A stretch of 60,000 nucleotides of DNA from Membranipora membranacea (GCA_914767715.1 OU612065.1:40426001-40486000), one strand, 5' to 3'; positions 28,101-41,530 are shown, numbered from the stretch's first letter. A program made the numbers and translations. The notes: generated by a model from the letters alone, not told the origin.

Positions 28101-30658
28101 GGTACCCAACTACTAACAATCTACTAACAAACGCTTGAAACAGAGTAAGAACAACTTGTTTAATTTGAATTATAAACAAGTCCTTGCCATTCTATGGTTT
28201 GATTGCTTCTCTTCACTTGGTTGCTTATAGAAAACGTTGCAGAATACAATTCTTGGTGAATTGTTAATTTGAACTATCTATATTGTACTTGAAAAGCAAG
28301 TTTATAGATTTTTTTGTCCGGATTTCTGGAATTGGACACTGCAATTATTTCTTGACCAGATGCCATCCCATTAAACTGCAGCCAGCCCGTTAGGTTAACT
28401 GTATATGGCATTTCTGCAAGTCAACTAGAATAAATAGTTTGGGAAAGTTCATTTCTAGATAAATTGATCAATCGCTTATCGTTTGAAATTTATTATCTCG
28501 TGACCTTTTGTATCAAGGCCTAAAATCAGAATACAATCCATTGGGAATTAATTAAAATGACCATCAGAATGTCAGTTTTGAAATCTGTCCATAAAATTTC
28601 ACTGAAACCCACAATAAAATGAGAGAGATCAGTGATTCTAATCAATAAAACATCATATTTTGTCTTTTGGCCATAATTATAATCTATGCTCACTCATGGT
28701 TGTGTTGGGGGTTATTGGTAGCGCAGGTCATTTGATATTATATCTAGTTCATGTCTCAGTTTCACCGAGTCTCTACAAACAACTGTGTGAGAGTTTTTAT
28801 TGACAGAAACTCAGATTGCTTACCATTCTGTAAATGATATACATATTGCAATGTCGTCTTTACAGTATGATGGTGTTTCAGCCCGATCAGATACCAATCA
28901 GGTTTTATAGGCAGTGGGGGCGTCTGCCGGGGATAAAAGTTTAGGGCAGCTCAAATATGTATGTATTGTCTTGAGTAATCTGATAAGGGAATGGAGGGGT
29001 GTGATAATACACTGTTATGTATCATTGACCTAATTGTTCTGGGAATTCCAGAAATTGCATTATGGGTTAGCAAAAGAAAAAAAGCAGAAGCTGATATAAC
29101 TACCCTACTGACCTTAATAATTCGCAGGCTCCTAATTCGCGGATGGCACAACTCCAACCTTTTTCACCAGTCTCAATTATTCACGGTTTTCAGGCCCGCG
29201 AAACTCCTCTATGGTAGTAGTATTCTATTTTTTAAAAACTGACTTCCATGGGTTTCAAACCTGCAACTTCTTATTATCAAGGTGTTTGCAAAGCAGACGC
29301 TCTTCACACTGAGCAATTTTTTTTGTATTTAGATACTTTTAAGTATTCGCGATTTCTGTCATCGCTAACCGCGAAATATTAAACCACTTGAAAACAGAAG
29401 GTCAGTAGGGTAGGTTGTAGGGAGACTTGTTTTGTATAGAGGCAGATTTCATATCGAATAATCTTTTTTTGGCAGACTAAATCTCAGAGTGAAGACAGCA
29501 CAAAACCAGAATCAGCGACAATGAAAGAGAAGAAGAAAGGCGAGAAACCGAAGCACTATTCTCATCAGCTACGCATCCTGCAGGTAGGGATGATAAGCAG
29601 CCAGCGCTGCTGCTGGTTGGATAAGTTTCATTATTACATTTCCTGCTGTCAGGGCTGCTGTCTCACAATTCAAAACTTCAATTTAGATTAAAACTTGTCA
29701 CATCAGCATGGGACTGGCCTTAAAATGAAACCAGTAACCAGTTGCCAGTAGTTCAATATGTTGATTTAACCAGATCATCTGATTTTATTTTTGGTAGGGT
29801 AAGAAGCAGAACTTATTAAGGATCTCTTCAGACAACACCATCTCCCATCAGCAAGTCCAGCAAGAAGAAAACCTGGAGGTGGGCGGCGTCAGCATTCAGG
29901 ACAGTCATGATAACATCTCAGGAACTTCTCCCGTGACAGGGCTATCTATGTCCTCTATGAGCAATATAACATCATTTAATAGTATGCTTGGTTATACAAG
30001 AAGGAGGTTAGATAAATCTGGGACACTACTAGGAGCTAAACCTGTGACACATACCACTAAGCGACCGGCGATCGTTATACCTTGTCATACAAACATTGAG
30101 TGTATGTATTGCAAATTGTATAATGAGGATCATGCTCTTCACTCGCAGTGTGCAACCCCGGATATCCCTGTGGATGTAGAGCCACCTGAACCCCCGAAGC
30201 CAGTCCCAAAGATACTTCTTTCAATGGAAGGAAATGCCTGCCGCTCTGCTACGCATAGATCACCAATCAAACCAAAAACAGCAAGTGCAAAAAGTACTAG
30301 AAGCACCAAATCCCAGGAAAGGACGACACCAATCATAAACCCTTCTCCAGACTTGGAGTTATCTGCAAACGCGATCTCAACTTCAGCAAATAGTTCAGAA
30401 AAGTCGTCTTCTCTTGCTCAGGTGGAGAGGACAACAACCAATAATACTGACAAAAAACCGGACAAAACAACAATAAGTCTTCCCGTAATTACAGCTCCTA
30501 AGTCAGACGCAGAAAGAGAAAGCCAAGATTCAAAACCGAGAGTATCTTTTAAATCTCCTGTTGTCGCTCCTAAGATATACAAACTAAAATATACCAAGTC
30601 AACCAACCCTGGAATCGGCAAACTAGATCTAGGATTGGACTCACCGTTTGTCCATTAG
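25104..30658 (+). CDS. Unrecognised 536-aa low-complexity protein, five exons
   Basis: Exons 25104-25176, 26260-26636, 27910-28101, 29476-29583 and 29798-30658 join in frame. The start ATG (MTMGVTDLKKKRS) has an in-frame TAG directly before it. All junctions are clean: GTGGGT, GTGAGT, GTACCC and GTAGGG donors, with CAG or TAG acceptors. The protein is rich in Ser, Thr, Lys and Arg with little hydrophobic core and looks largely disordered. Features seen are a basic stretch near residue 80 (REKMKLIGALRRLMRPR), a Lys-rich segment (MKEKKKGEKPKHYSHQ), and a short Cys/His patch (IECMYCKLYNEDH, then HSQC) that might bind a metal. No signal peptide or membrane helix. I do not recognise the family, and short exons could be missing from the long introns. 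The next gene, on the same strand 1.2 kb away, is also disordered and unrecognised. Confidence 0.72.
29249..29323 (-). repeat. Degenerate tRNA-like sequence (SINE head or tRNA pseudogene)
   Basis: On the minus strand TTGCTCAGTGTGAAGAGC resembles a tRNA A box, and GGTTTGAAACC, about 60 bases on, a B box. Several conserved tRNA positions are changed, so it is probably a decayed SINE head. It lies in the fourth-exon-side intron (28102-29475) of the unrecognised 536-aa gene. Confidence 0.45.
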
Positions 30659-31860
30659 TCAAAGTGGATATTGGAATCTATAATTCATTTTATGCAAACA
30701 TGTAATGAGTTTTTCTATGAGATTTTTTATTATTTTTGCATCTTTTTAGTTCTTCAGTGCTATAAAAAGACAGGCTTCAAAGCTGGCCTGTTCTAAAAGA
30801 GTATAGCCTTACGGTTCAGCGCGTGATGTTTCACCCCTGATTAGTAAATTTCAAACTGTGTTATGCAATCAAAAACAGCAAAGTTTAAAAGAAAAACTTG
30901 ATGAATAATTCCGTGGCACAAAAAGGGAACAATGTTACCTCTCTGATAAAGGTTGCTTTAATCAAACAAATCTGTCAAGCATGCTGCTTTGCTTCCAGCC
31001 CTTATCAGCCATCATAATTAACTAAGAAAATATCATTTCAATAGCAAACCAACAAATGAGTTTGCAAAGCAGCAACAAAGTTTTTGTAAAAAGCAATTGA
31101 GTAAAATGATTCAATTCTCTAGCTGACTTGTTGAGGCGGTTTTATACACAGCACTCAAGTGGCCGTGCAGCACTGTGAATAGGCCATTGAAAAAATTTCA
31201 TTATCCAGCAGCAGCAGCGGTACAATCTGGTGTGATAAATAGTTTTCTCTTGTGTATAGCGCTGCTGTGGATTATTCCCTCACCGTGCGGACAGACAGCG
31301 CTGTGTGATAACTGAGGTACGGTAAGCAACCATCTTCTATGTCATAGTATCCCAGACTCATTGATAGATTACACTGACAGCTGCATAATTCATTGTAATA
31401 TTGAAACGCCTGCTGTCATTTGGGCAACAGGTTTTGGTCACCACAGCAGCATTATTAGAATGTATTTCCGTTAGACATTTTCTAATTAGAATAGAATTCA
31501 TTTTATTTGGTTCAGGTTTCATAGAACTACACCATCACCAGTCACTGATGACTTTAATCTGTCTGCTGCAAGAGCTTTTAATTTGTCTGCTCAGCTGCAC
31601 CTATCATAATTTATAGGAAAAAATTAGTGTGAATTTCACGGCTGTTGTGCTTATAGCAGTAGCAGAAATTCTATATATTTGTCATTGACGTCAAGATCTC
31701 GAAGTATTGACCCTGAGACCCTTATGGAAATTACATGCGGTATGTGTTAATGTTAGAGGTGTGAGAGATAGATATAGAGAGAGAGGTAGAGAGAGAGCAG
31801 GTCTGGTAACTCCTAGAGATATTATACTAAAATGTATGAGTAGATACGACAAGCTCGAGC
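30659..31860. other. Intergenic, with possible 5' UTR of the next gene
   Basis: No coding region seen. A donor-like GTAAGC near 31322 and a GA-rich stretch at about 31760-31800 may belong to the 5' UTR of the gene starting at 31861. A 71-codon open frame at 31707-31922 is in a different frame from that gene and is probably chance. Confidence 0.4.
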
Positions 31861-34800
31861 ATGACAGAACATATGAACGGCGGCGGTGGAATACCCCAGC
31901 CTACACCTACACCAGTACCTAACGCTAGTCGCAGTCTAAACGGAGATGTACCACAGCTAATACAGGCCGAGAGGTCGTCACCGAGTAAATCTGTCAGGTG
32001 GAATGGCACGGATAGAGATATCATAGAAATCCAGAAAACAAGCATGGCAATAGGTGAGTGGTCTGACTGTCTGAGATGTTTGTAGTATTGAGATGACCAA
32101 TGAGGATAATGATTGTTTGGGATGGATAGACCTTGGCAGCATTTACCATTGTTAATAGATCAGCTAGATAGATAGGGAAACGCCTGGATGTGGTAAGGAA
32201 CTCATTAGAAGGTGCTCTTGAATGATAACATGGCTAGCACGTCAACCATAGATAACGAGCAGTTTAAAGCTTGATCAATGTAGCTGTGATCGTTGAGTTG
32301 TTGAGTAATTCCTGCTGATACAATTTGTGACACAAATGTTTGACCGCAACAGCGTGTCGTGTTTGACTGTAGCCATTGAACAGCAACGACAAACATCAAT
32401 ATTGATGATAAAAGAAAGGGTCAATATTTCACTGAGTGACATAAATCACTGCCGTTGACACTTCTAAAGAGATAATTTTATTTATCTCCATCTAGGAGAC
32501 CGTTGGTACCTCATATTGCACCGGTGATCGAGGGCCAAATGTAATATAATATTAGAGTTTTAGAAGAAGTATTGAGTTGATGTTCACTTCACTCAATTCA
32601 CACTTACCCAAACAAAAATCGTAATCATTTCCCTGTGGCTAATTTGACAGGAAGGTCTGTAGTATATTGGCGACTCGCCGTACACTTTCCAAAAGTTTGA
32701 TGAGATGATATCACGATACTCAGCCTCAAGCTAGGAATATCAGGAAATATCCCTGTAGTCATCCCAGAGTTGTGAGAAAGTTTGACTAGCCCTCACCTAG
32801 TGTCCTATGTCTGTCTGTTCTCAGGTCTGCCATCGAGCAATACACAGCTGTCAGGAGGCTTCACTCACTCCAACCACAATGATGTGAACGGAGTAAAGTT
32901 TATATCTCTGGCTGCTCCCATTCAGAACGATGTTAGAGGTCTGTGTACAGCATCCAGAGACATGAGGATGGACAGTTCTAAAAGTATGGGTAAGGAAGAT
33001 CAATACCAAATCATTGGGGAATGTGGAAGGGGGATTTCTATTGAGAAGAACACCACGGTATTTTTTGTTAGGGAACAAAGTGAGGAGGCAAAAGCAATAC
33101 TCCAGATAAACCATCATGTTGCCTCAATTGTAAATCAGCAGATTACAGCGAGGGGAAATGCCAGCTGCTAACTCGTGGGCGGTCGTAATTTCTGCTAGCA
33201 ATAATTCACAAACCTTTCATTCCAAGTCATCTCAATCTTCCCAAAAAAATTTGAGCGAGGATAATTTGCTCTCATAGGCCGTGGTACGTATTAGAGGCTT
33301 TAAAAACTCAAAATTGCATGCAATTCTGTTCATTGATATATCACACTCAAAACTAAACATCTATATTATTTTGGCAAAACATGCGGCCAAAAGCTAACAG
33401 AGTCATTTGAGAACCCTTGGGACATTTGTTCATTCACTATGATTCTAATACCACAGTGCTGCCTGCAACATAGTTGTCATGAAAGCTTGCTGAATTGTTG
33501 ATTCATCAACAAAGCTCATTATTCTCAATGAATACAAATCCATTCAGACTTAATAGTTACAACGATATATAGAGAATAGATTTATATCAAACGATACCTC
33601 GGTATTTATACCCTTTAATAACATTAAAATTAAAAAGCCTCAGTGTGTAACTCGGCTATAATGTACAGCAGTTTTATTTTTCATGCCAAAAGCGCTGCCG
33701 CTAACTCTTTACTGTGAACCACGCTGCCAATCACAATATATTTGCGTGATTTGTTGTACGTGACGCAATGCTTTGCAGTGTGAACAATGAAGAAATCAGG
33801 TTTTTACTGAATGATAAGGGCCAAGTGCAGTGACTATTTAAGCTAGTCTTGGGTGAGATAAGAAGTTTTGACCTCATTATATCAGCCATCAACTATAATT
33901 ACCTTCGAGAGGGCACCGATTGCAGACATTAGGAGAATAAATGCCAATCTTTGTATCAAGTTCAGCAGCCTCCAACTCATAAGTCATGTGGAAACATTCG
34001 ATAAAACCCTTCTTTCTTTGTTTGCAAAGTTTGTATGCGTCCCTTAATCACCATTGTTGCACAGTTTCAACTTTCTATTTTTCAGTGCTACAAAGTCTTC
34101 CGTTTAGGGCAACCTTACATAAACATAAACAGATTCCAGGGAGATTCTTTCCTTCTCCGTCCTACACAGAATTCCAGAGAGACGTGCTTGAGAGCCGACC
34201 TACTCCAAGAAGGGTCATTAAAAAGGTAAACACTCTCTCTCTCTCTCTCTCGGCAGCAGGAACCAAATGATAGTGTGTTTTATCAATCCTCCCACTATGT
34301 ATATCAAGGTGCGATGATGAGCATCTTATGTCAAACTCATATTTATGATGTTGTCATTGATATGAAAGCAAAGGAACTCTAGGGTGATCAATTATGGGAT
34401 TATTTTACCAGATTTGAAAACTCATATTCATAATACATTCAGTACAGGAGTTGGTACTAGACACCAGTTGTGAGCAGCTATGGTATAACTGGATCTTCTA
34501 AAAATTTAAGAGGATTGAAATCAGAGATGTAAAATTAATTGATTATGTTCCCGAACTCATCATTGCAACAATGAGAACACGACTCCATTTAGTGCAAAGA
34601 ATTGCAGAAATATTGAATAAAATTTGTCATCAAATAAACATCAGTCATAGCTCAATGTTAAGTTGTAGCTCAATGTATTTTTCTATTTTAGTTCAAGCCA
34701 AATAATCACACCACCAGTGCCTCCCAGCTTTTTCCAGCAGGCAGTCCAGTAAAACCTAGAACAGCATCAGATAAATCTACATGGGTGGCTAACCATGTGT

Positions 34801-35036
34801 ACAGCCGAGGATCACAGGGAGCCGGGGATCCTGATAGAGGACCTCTACTACCTCCAGATATAGATATGACAATCAGCTCTGCAAGGCAGTACAGCATTCC
34901 AGCAACAACCAAGTTCCATGATGGGAATAATGACACGTTGATAACTGGCCTGAGTAAGAGACTGCATGCAAAGGATTTAATGCCCGACGCGCCTCCAACC
35001 AGTAGGATCCTTACTAAGACTAAACAGATGACCTGA
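31861..35036 (+). CDS. Unrecognised 280-aa Ser/Pro-rich protein, four exons; donor of a copied segment
   Basis: Exons 31861-32053, 32825-32989, 34086-34225 and 34692-35036 join in frame (intron phases 1, 1, 0). An in-frame TGA lies 22 bases before the ATG (MTEHMNGGGGIPQP), which supports the start. The protein is Ser/Pro/Asn/Arg-rich, with no signal peptide, membrane helix or known domain; patches such as IPGRFFPSPSYTEFQRDVLE may be short linear motifs. Bases 34851-35119 (the second half of the last exon, the stop and 83 bases of 3' UTR) are copied at 41531-41799. A candidate poly(A) signal AATAAA is at 35525-35530. I do not recognise the family; shared strand and similar composition with the upstream gene may mean they are related, but no clear sequence similarity was seen. 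Confidence 0.72.
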
Positions 35037-35655
35037 ACTATTTGCCTATCTGCTGTACAATGTATGTATATATGAACAGCAAGACATACAGCATATCTTT
35101 TGTCGCCAATGAAACTGCAGGAGGGCACAAATCTACATGTATTGAGATATTGAACAAGTCCTAATTTTGCAGCGAATGATATAAATCCCTCCATTAGTCA
35201 ACATGTAGAAATTTGTTATAGGTGACAACTTTGTACAGATTGAGGCACAGGCACTTTTCCTAGTGTGCTACATCAGTAGTTAATGCAGAAAGTTTTATCA
35301 GGCTATGAAAAGTGAAAAATCATGTAACGTTGTCTTCGGTGCAATGAAGAGTTTTATACATTTTACGTATCAGAGTTTGGTACAATTTTCCACCTGCTTC
35401 CATTCAATATTGTAAATATCTTTGTAGCTTCTTCTACTGAAGAAGTCAAAGTAGTGAGAAATGATCGCTGAACGTGAGAGTGATTTTTCAGTTTTCTTTA
35501 TTTTTCTTTGTGGCTTATAATGATAATAAATATATTGGCAGTTCCACTAGAAAAATAAGGTTGGATGCTACAAAAAATTCATAAAAAATTGGTTTAAATT
35601 CTAATAATCTCATCAACAAAAACAATAACAAAAATTGTTTGGAATAAAAAAGAAA
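35037..35655. other. Overlapping 3' flanks of two convergent genes
   Basis: The + strand gene has AATAAA at 35525-35530. The minus-strand homeobox gene has AATAAA at 35497-35502. If both are used, the two 3' UTRs overlap by some tens of bases. A short inverted repeat (CTTCTTC, GAAGAAG) lies near 35429-35447. Confidence 0.5.
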
Positions 35656-36714
35656 CTAAAGGCTGCTAGTTTCACTACAGCCTGATTCAGAACAACTGTC
35701 ACTAAAGTCGCTACTGCTATCTTGTGACCTGAAGCAATCATCCATGTCAGAACCATGGCTAGATTCCAGACCTGACGACTTTCTCCATTTAATTCTTCGG
35801 TTCTGGAACCAAACTTTAACTTGTGCCTCGCTGAGCTGTAGTTTGGAAGCTAAGTAGTAACGTTCAGATCCCACCATATACTGCTGCTTCTCAAATATTC
35901 TCTCTAGCTGTTCCAGCTGATCTGGAGTGAAGATGGTTCGAACTCGTTTGTTTCTGCATTGTCTTCTCATGACTGAAATAAGAAAAAAACATGTTGATGA
36001 GAATATTATTCTACTGTAAATATCTGACACAATTATTAATGTTATTTCCCGATTATCTCAAACAAACGAAACAATGAATGATGATTAATTGTATGTCATG
36101 TGATCAATCAATGGTTACTAGAGTGGGGGAGTGGAGTAGAGGTGGGGGTCTCATTAATTAACTAAAATCGATAATGTTTACATTGCATGAGACATATCTA
36201 TTGTTAGGGTCAGATATTGGATTGATGAGACAGCTATTGTTCTATTTACTGCGCCTCATTAATCTATTGTCATCGACATCAAAAGAAAGACATTAAACCA
36301 GCTGTAATGATCCGTGATCATAAGCCACATCGGTTTGTTTACATTCCAAACAAACCCAAACAAATCCAAAAAAAACTACAAATTAGACACTTAGAGAATT
36401 AGGCAGAGGAGATAATTACCTGATGAATGTGTGTTCTCTGAGTAAGTGAGATGTGAAGGCAGCTGTACAGCTGGATAATATGGGTGACTAGCTACTCTTC
36501 TCATCTCTCTGTCATTGTCTGTCTTATAAGTGTCTTCTGACAAGATGTCAGCAATGTTAAAACCTTTCTTCCTAGGAGTAACTGGTGGTGAGGGTGGCGC
36601 CAGCGCCGCCCCATACATCTGCTCCATCCAGGCATTGTTGACCATGGGCAACTGCTGTAGTAGCTGCCATTGAGCGAGCATTGCTGGGTTGAACATACAA
36701 GGAGTGTTCTGCAT
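35656..36714 (-). CDS. NOTO: NOT-class (notochord/floating head) homeobox transcription factor
   Basis: Two minus-strand exons, 36420-36714 and 35656-35972, give 203 aa. The homeodomain spans about residues 106-165, from NKRVRTIFTPDQLEQLE to KVWFQNRRIKWRK, with Gln50 and Asn51 in helix 3. The stretch EKQQYMVGSERYYLA matches my memory of NOT proteins and of fly NOT relatives. An eh1-like motif (FNIADIL, residues 52-58, fitting FxIxxIL) suggests Groucho-dependent repression. The C-terminus is acidic and Ser-rich. The intron lies just before the homeodomain (SSV-MRRQ). In chordates NOT genes specify notochord; in other animals roles differ and cannot be read from the sequence. Confidence 0.93.
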
Positions 36715-36815
36715 TTTGCTGAAGTAAGATTTCCAAGTAAGAAGATAGACTAGAGTGCTTGCTATTTATTACAACGAACAGTTGTGAATGATCTTTGCTT
36801 AAAACTTGATCACAA

Positions 36816-36821
36816 TTTATA
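36816..36821 (-). promoter_or_regulatory. Candidate TATA box of the NOT homeobox gene
   Basis: TATAAA on the minus strand, about 102 bases upstream of the start codon at 36714, a plausible distance for a short 5' UTR. Confidence 0.4.
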
Positions 36822-36829
36822 GGCATAAG

Positions 36830-39800
36830 TTGGCCAAGTATTGGGGATGCCCAAATCTGATTGGATCAGGTCCACATTCCAAAGGATTTGATTGGACAAT
36901 GTTAAACGCTGCATGTGGTTTGGGTCTTATTGATTATTTATCAAAATAGTGCTTTTTTTTTTGTAATTGAGCAACGGCCTCCTCGAAGCTTCACCAATAA
37001 TGGATATAATGAGAGCCTGAGGCCCTTTTAAATACATGTCAGTGATATCGAGTCGAGTTACATTACCCACCCTCGATATTATTGTGACAATAACTATGTT
37101 TCCAGGTTAGCATGATGCCCAGATAGCATCAGCTAATAATGTGACAATTAAATTATAATAAAAATCAAAGTCCATCATTAGTGAAGTCCGGTTCAAGAAT
37201 TATATTAGGAGCCATGTGTAATCCAGTCTTGTTCTCAAGTTGGTGTCTTCTGTGAAGCTTTGATCTAGCATTAACGTAATAAATAGGCTCAAACCTTTGA
37301 GCATGGCACGCACAACATGCATAGCAACTTTCCAAAACCCAATGTGATGGACAGGTTCATAGATTGAGAACTTGAGGGAGACTGCTTTCCTAACCAGACA
37401 TGGCATTCAGATAAAGATTGATCACAATATCACAACTGGAAGTGAGCTTACTCTCCAGAGACAGGTCGGGGCCGAACAGAGGGGGGGGGGGGTCCTCCCT
37501 TCCGCAGTCAAACTACCACTTACACTCATTATCATAACTGGGTTTATTTGTTGCCCTCTCACATAGCCATTTCCTGATACCTGCCGCTGATCTACTTAGA
37601 GAGAACATCGTCCTATGATACAACGGTTCCTCTTGTTACCAATTAAGCTTACAAGAAAGATCCCCTACCCTGAGATATACACTACCGGATGAGCTTGTTA
37701 AATTTGGGGGTCATCCATGATTGGGCCACATAGTTATGCAGAATCAAATCCAAAACATATGACAGTGCACAGTGGTAGTTTTCATTTGACATGCAAAAAA
37801 TTATTTTAAAGTGGGGACTCTCATTTTCTATCATGTTCCATAAAAAAATTTGTTCTGTCGTACAATAGCCATAACGTCGTAACCATGGATAATTCAGTGG
37901 GTTTATAGGGTTGGTCAAGACAACTGATTATAAAATTCATTGCTATTGAATTGTTCAATTGTGATGGTTTGCTTACCCAAAACACATGGTCTGCTAGATG
38001 TACCGAAATCTGTTTTTTGTGACTGATGGATGTGGTAAGGGTCCTGTGATTTCGACAATATTGTTAATGGTTTATTCTGTTTTTATTTATGCTTTCTGGC
38101 GCATCTGGCGCATGCACGAATCTCTAATTCTCATCACATTGTTCTCTATAACATAACCACTATCACGTGTGGGTAGCTGGGAGAATTCACTACCTGGTTA
38201 GAATCTCAATATATTTGATCAGGTTGTGCAGACGTAGGTGTTAACGCGTTAATTGGTCACCGGGGAGTCCAGTGGCTGACCGGAGGTCTCATATGTATGG
38301 CTACTCTCTAAATGGACAAATATGCTGCATGGGTGAGTTCAAACGCCTCCAAGGGGTAATAAACAAAATTATCATTACACCAACACAATCACAAAAGGTG
38401 TATAAGAGAATGATGCGTTAATTGCGTCTATGATACCTCCCACTATGCTCATTAAGGCTCGACGACAAATGTCAGGGTCGATAAAAGTGAATAGCCTACA
38501 AACAATCAATCAATCTGGCATGGGGCCCAGTGCTAATTATTTCACACGCCGACGTTATACACAAAAGACAATGGTTAGTAATTAAGAGTGGGGGCCCATT
38601 AAAAAATAGATAATGGGTGGCGTCGATTATGTCAACTATTGATCAGGCAGCAGGGGTGAAGTATGGGACAATGCAGTTTTGACGATGTACTGCAACGAAA
38701 ACAACAACACACATGGGAGATAATCCTAATACAAAAATATTTAACCGACATGAATTAGAATCCTGATCACAGGTGCTGACCAGCATTGCTGACCTTGGCA
38801 GTATAATGGTCAGTAATATTAATACTCTGGCTGCTCAGCGGTCGGTTGGTCTGCTAAATTCCACACATATTTATGATATTCAAGTGCATGTAGAGATTAT
38901 TGCATTCCCACTGATAGATATCCGGGTGGTATTATTGGAATTCATCAATCAACGATTAAGCAGTTTGATTATCAATGAAGGAGTGTTCTGCGGCTGATAT
39001 ATATATATATGATAAGCCATCGCTGCCACTGATAAGCAGCGGCAGCGCAGTAGGTGATGATATTGATGGGTTATTGATGATAATTACAATAGCCGAGTGT
39101 AATTAGCACTTGGCCCAGTGATAACCATTGTCAAGCTATCTTAGAGGGGGTCTCAGTCATTACAATGAGTGCCTCATCTATAGACTAAGAGCTTGGGAGT
39201 AAATTCTACTTACTTAGGGAACGTAGGCCGAACCCCGACGTCTCAGCTCTGAAGGTCTCGTGAGCCCTAAGAACTATTTATAATGCGGCTCATTAGACAA
39301 TAATAGTTTGCTGTGTCAATGAACACAAACAAGAGAAGGAATTAAGAGTTGCCCCCACTGCTTGATTTCTAGAGATTATCCAGGAAGTAGGTCACCCTGG
39401 GGATACAGCTTACAATGATATACAGTTAATGGTGATGATAATTATACAGGATGGATATAATGTGAGAGATAATTCTTGTGGCCCGATTTCCACGCTCTAG
39501 AGCCGTAGCCACAGGGTGAGACACTGAGGCAGCACTTCCTCCCGCTTCCTTGTCTGTCATCGTCAAGTTTAAACAGAGAAATCCGCTACGTCATACTTTG
39601 ATTACATCTGCAGAAATAGTGTTTAAATGATATTTTACGTCTCTGAGTGTAGATTGACATAATTGGCATACATTCTACATAGTTAATTAAATTTAGATTT
39701 AAATTAAATTAGATTTAGATGATAGTTTTTACCGTAGGGCAGGGTGGGGAAGCCAAGAGCGTATATTATTTGAAGTTTGAAGTTTTGTTTATTGCCTAAT

Positions 39801-41381
39801 TTCTAATATCCATCCTTTAAAAGGTTAATAGTACAAAAGTATATTGATATATTATGTATGTGTATATTGGTGTAGCCTTATGAATTTATATGCTATATAC
39901 TATAGAGAGAGGAGTAAATGGTAGCTAGAGTTTAGTCTAGCCAATTTTGGGTGATCTAATGTTAGCTAACATTAGTTTTTAATAAGTTGAGATGGGAGTC
40001 CATATAAAGTGAAGAAGGCGAGTAAGCTAGCATTAAATTAAGCTATTTCGAAGAGTTGCGAATAGCAAACTTCTTCTTCTCCTGTGAGATCATTACTCCT
40101 CTAGAGTACATGGCGATATACCACTGTAACTTTACCTAAAAAACCTATCATCAAATTTCTGCAATGCAAAGTTTGATTATAAATGCCAGTTTTTATTTTA
40201 TCTGTACGCCCTTCATACTTTAAATTGCATCAAATGTTATTAATAATATCCAAGATCATTAAACTTTATCTTTCTACTATTTGGCAATTTGCAGATTTTT
40301 AATACTTCATTCCAGCATTTTATTTTAGAGTTTTTTGAGTAAAATAACCAGAGGCATTATAGTTTTTACTCCAAACAAAAGGCTATGTTGATAAAAAAAC
40401 ATTTTACCAAAATACTGTTTTCATTATTATGGGTTATTGACTCAGATTATGATAGCACTTGTCTTACATTCACTATTATAAGGGTAACTAAGGCTCTATC
40501 AGACTGGGTGTCTTTAAGCTTGGGATGTACAAAATAAAAATGTTAACGATACTTAGCTATCAATCTTTCCATAACTCATCATCGGTGGTATAGGATAAAC
40601 ATGTCATGTGACTCTTTGGAAGTTGATTATTTTGCAGAAACTCAAACTTTAAAATTTCCCTTCTATCACTTAATAAAACCACGGAAGGTCCAACACACCA
40701 ATTTATACCAGGGTAGCTTTGTAATTTTATTATTGATGCCCCAGAATATAGAGCCAAGGTTTGGCTGTACTATTTATGTCCTTAATAACAAGGCGAACTC
40801 CGCTATTGCAACATATATAGGCAGCCATGTGATGACCGATGTGGTCATCATCGGTCATCTCTCTATACAAACTAAATAAGAGGGTCATACTGCCCAAGTA
40901 GGGCAAATCTATTAATAGATGCATGTTAATATGACTGTGCATTAATAAGCCACCAATAATAATATTATAGGAGATCTTCAAATAAAAATATTTATTAGAG
41001 TAAATGATGTCCTGGAGCTCGGACCATATGTCCGGGATCTATAGAAATACCAGACAGGCAGGGAATGTGCAATGTCAGTAAGCCCCGAGGCATGAGTTAA
41101 TTATGTCTGTTATATTATGGCTGCCAAGGTTGGGTTCAGAGAGGGCCAAAGTTTGCAACTGATACTAAATAGATTTATTTCCTGGCAGACTACTTCAGAA
41201 TGACCTTCAAGAAGCGAGTTATTGTTGGTCTATGTTTTATATTATCATATTATATTTAAATGAATAGAAAGAGTAAAAAACAATTGATAGACTTTTTTTA
41301 TCAGGGTTACAAATTTTCTGACATGCCTCAACACATTTGTGACCAATAATGTCTTTGCAGGCTACCGCAGACTTGCTTTAA
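36830..41381. other. Gene-free stretch upstream of the homeobox gene
   Basis: About 4.5 kb with no supported coding exon. A 12-base G run lies at 37481-37492 and (AT)n at about 38997-39010. It is the natural place for regulatory elements of the developmental gene at 36714, but I see no site I can name with confidence. Confidence 0.5.
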
Positions 41382-41530
41382 AAAAATGTTGACTTAGTGG
41401 TAAGTATTTGTATATAATACCAGCAATGTCACAGTAAGTATATACATCTTTGTTTATATTTATAATTTTAGCTTCTTCTCCGAGGATAAATGGAGGAGAG
41501 ATTTACTACGATTGGTCCATACTCTCATTA
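41382..41530. repeat. Left copy of 149-bp direct duplication (POLR1D tail)
   Basis: Identical by eye to 41800-41948. It contains the last codons of POLR1D and part of its 3' UTR, but is cut off from the gene by the 269-bp insert. Confidence 0.93.

Noticed and set aside
32990-33171. Open frame continuing past the donor of exon 2 in the gene at 31861-35036
   Set aside because: A good GTAAGG donor at 32990 and an in-frame acceptor at 34085 make this intron read-through.
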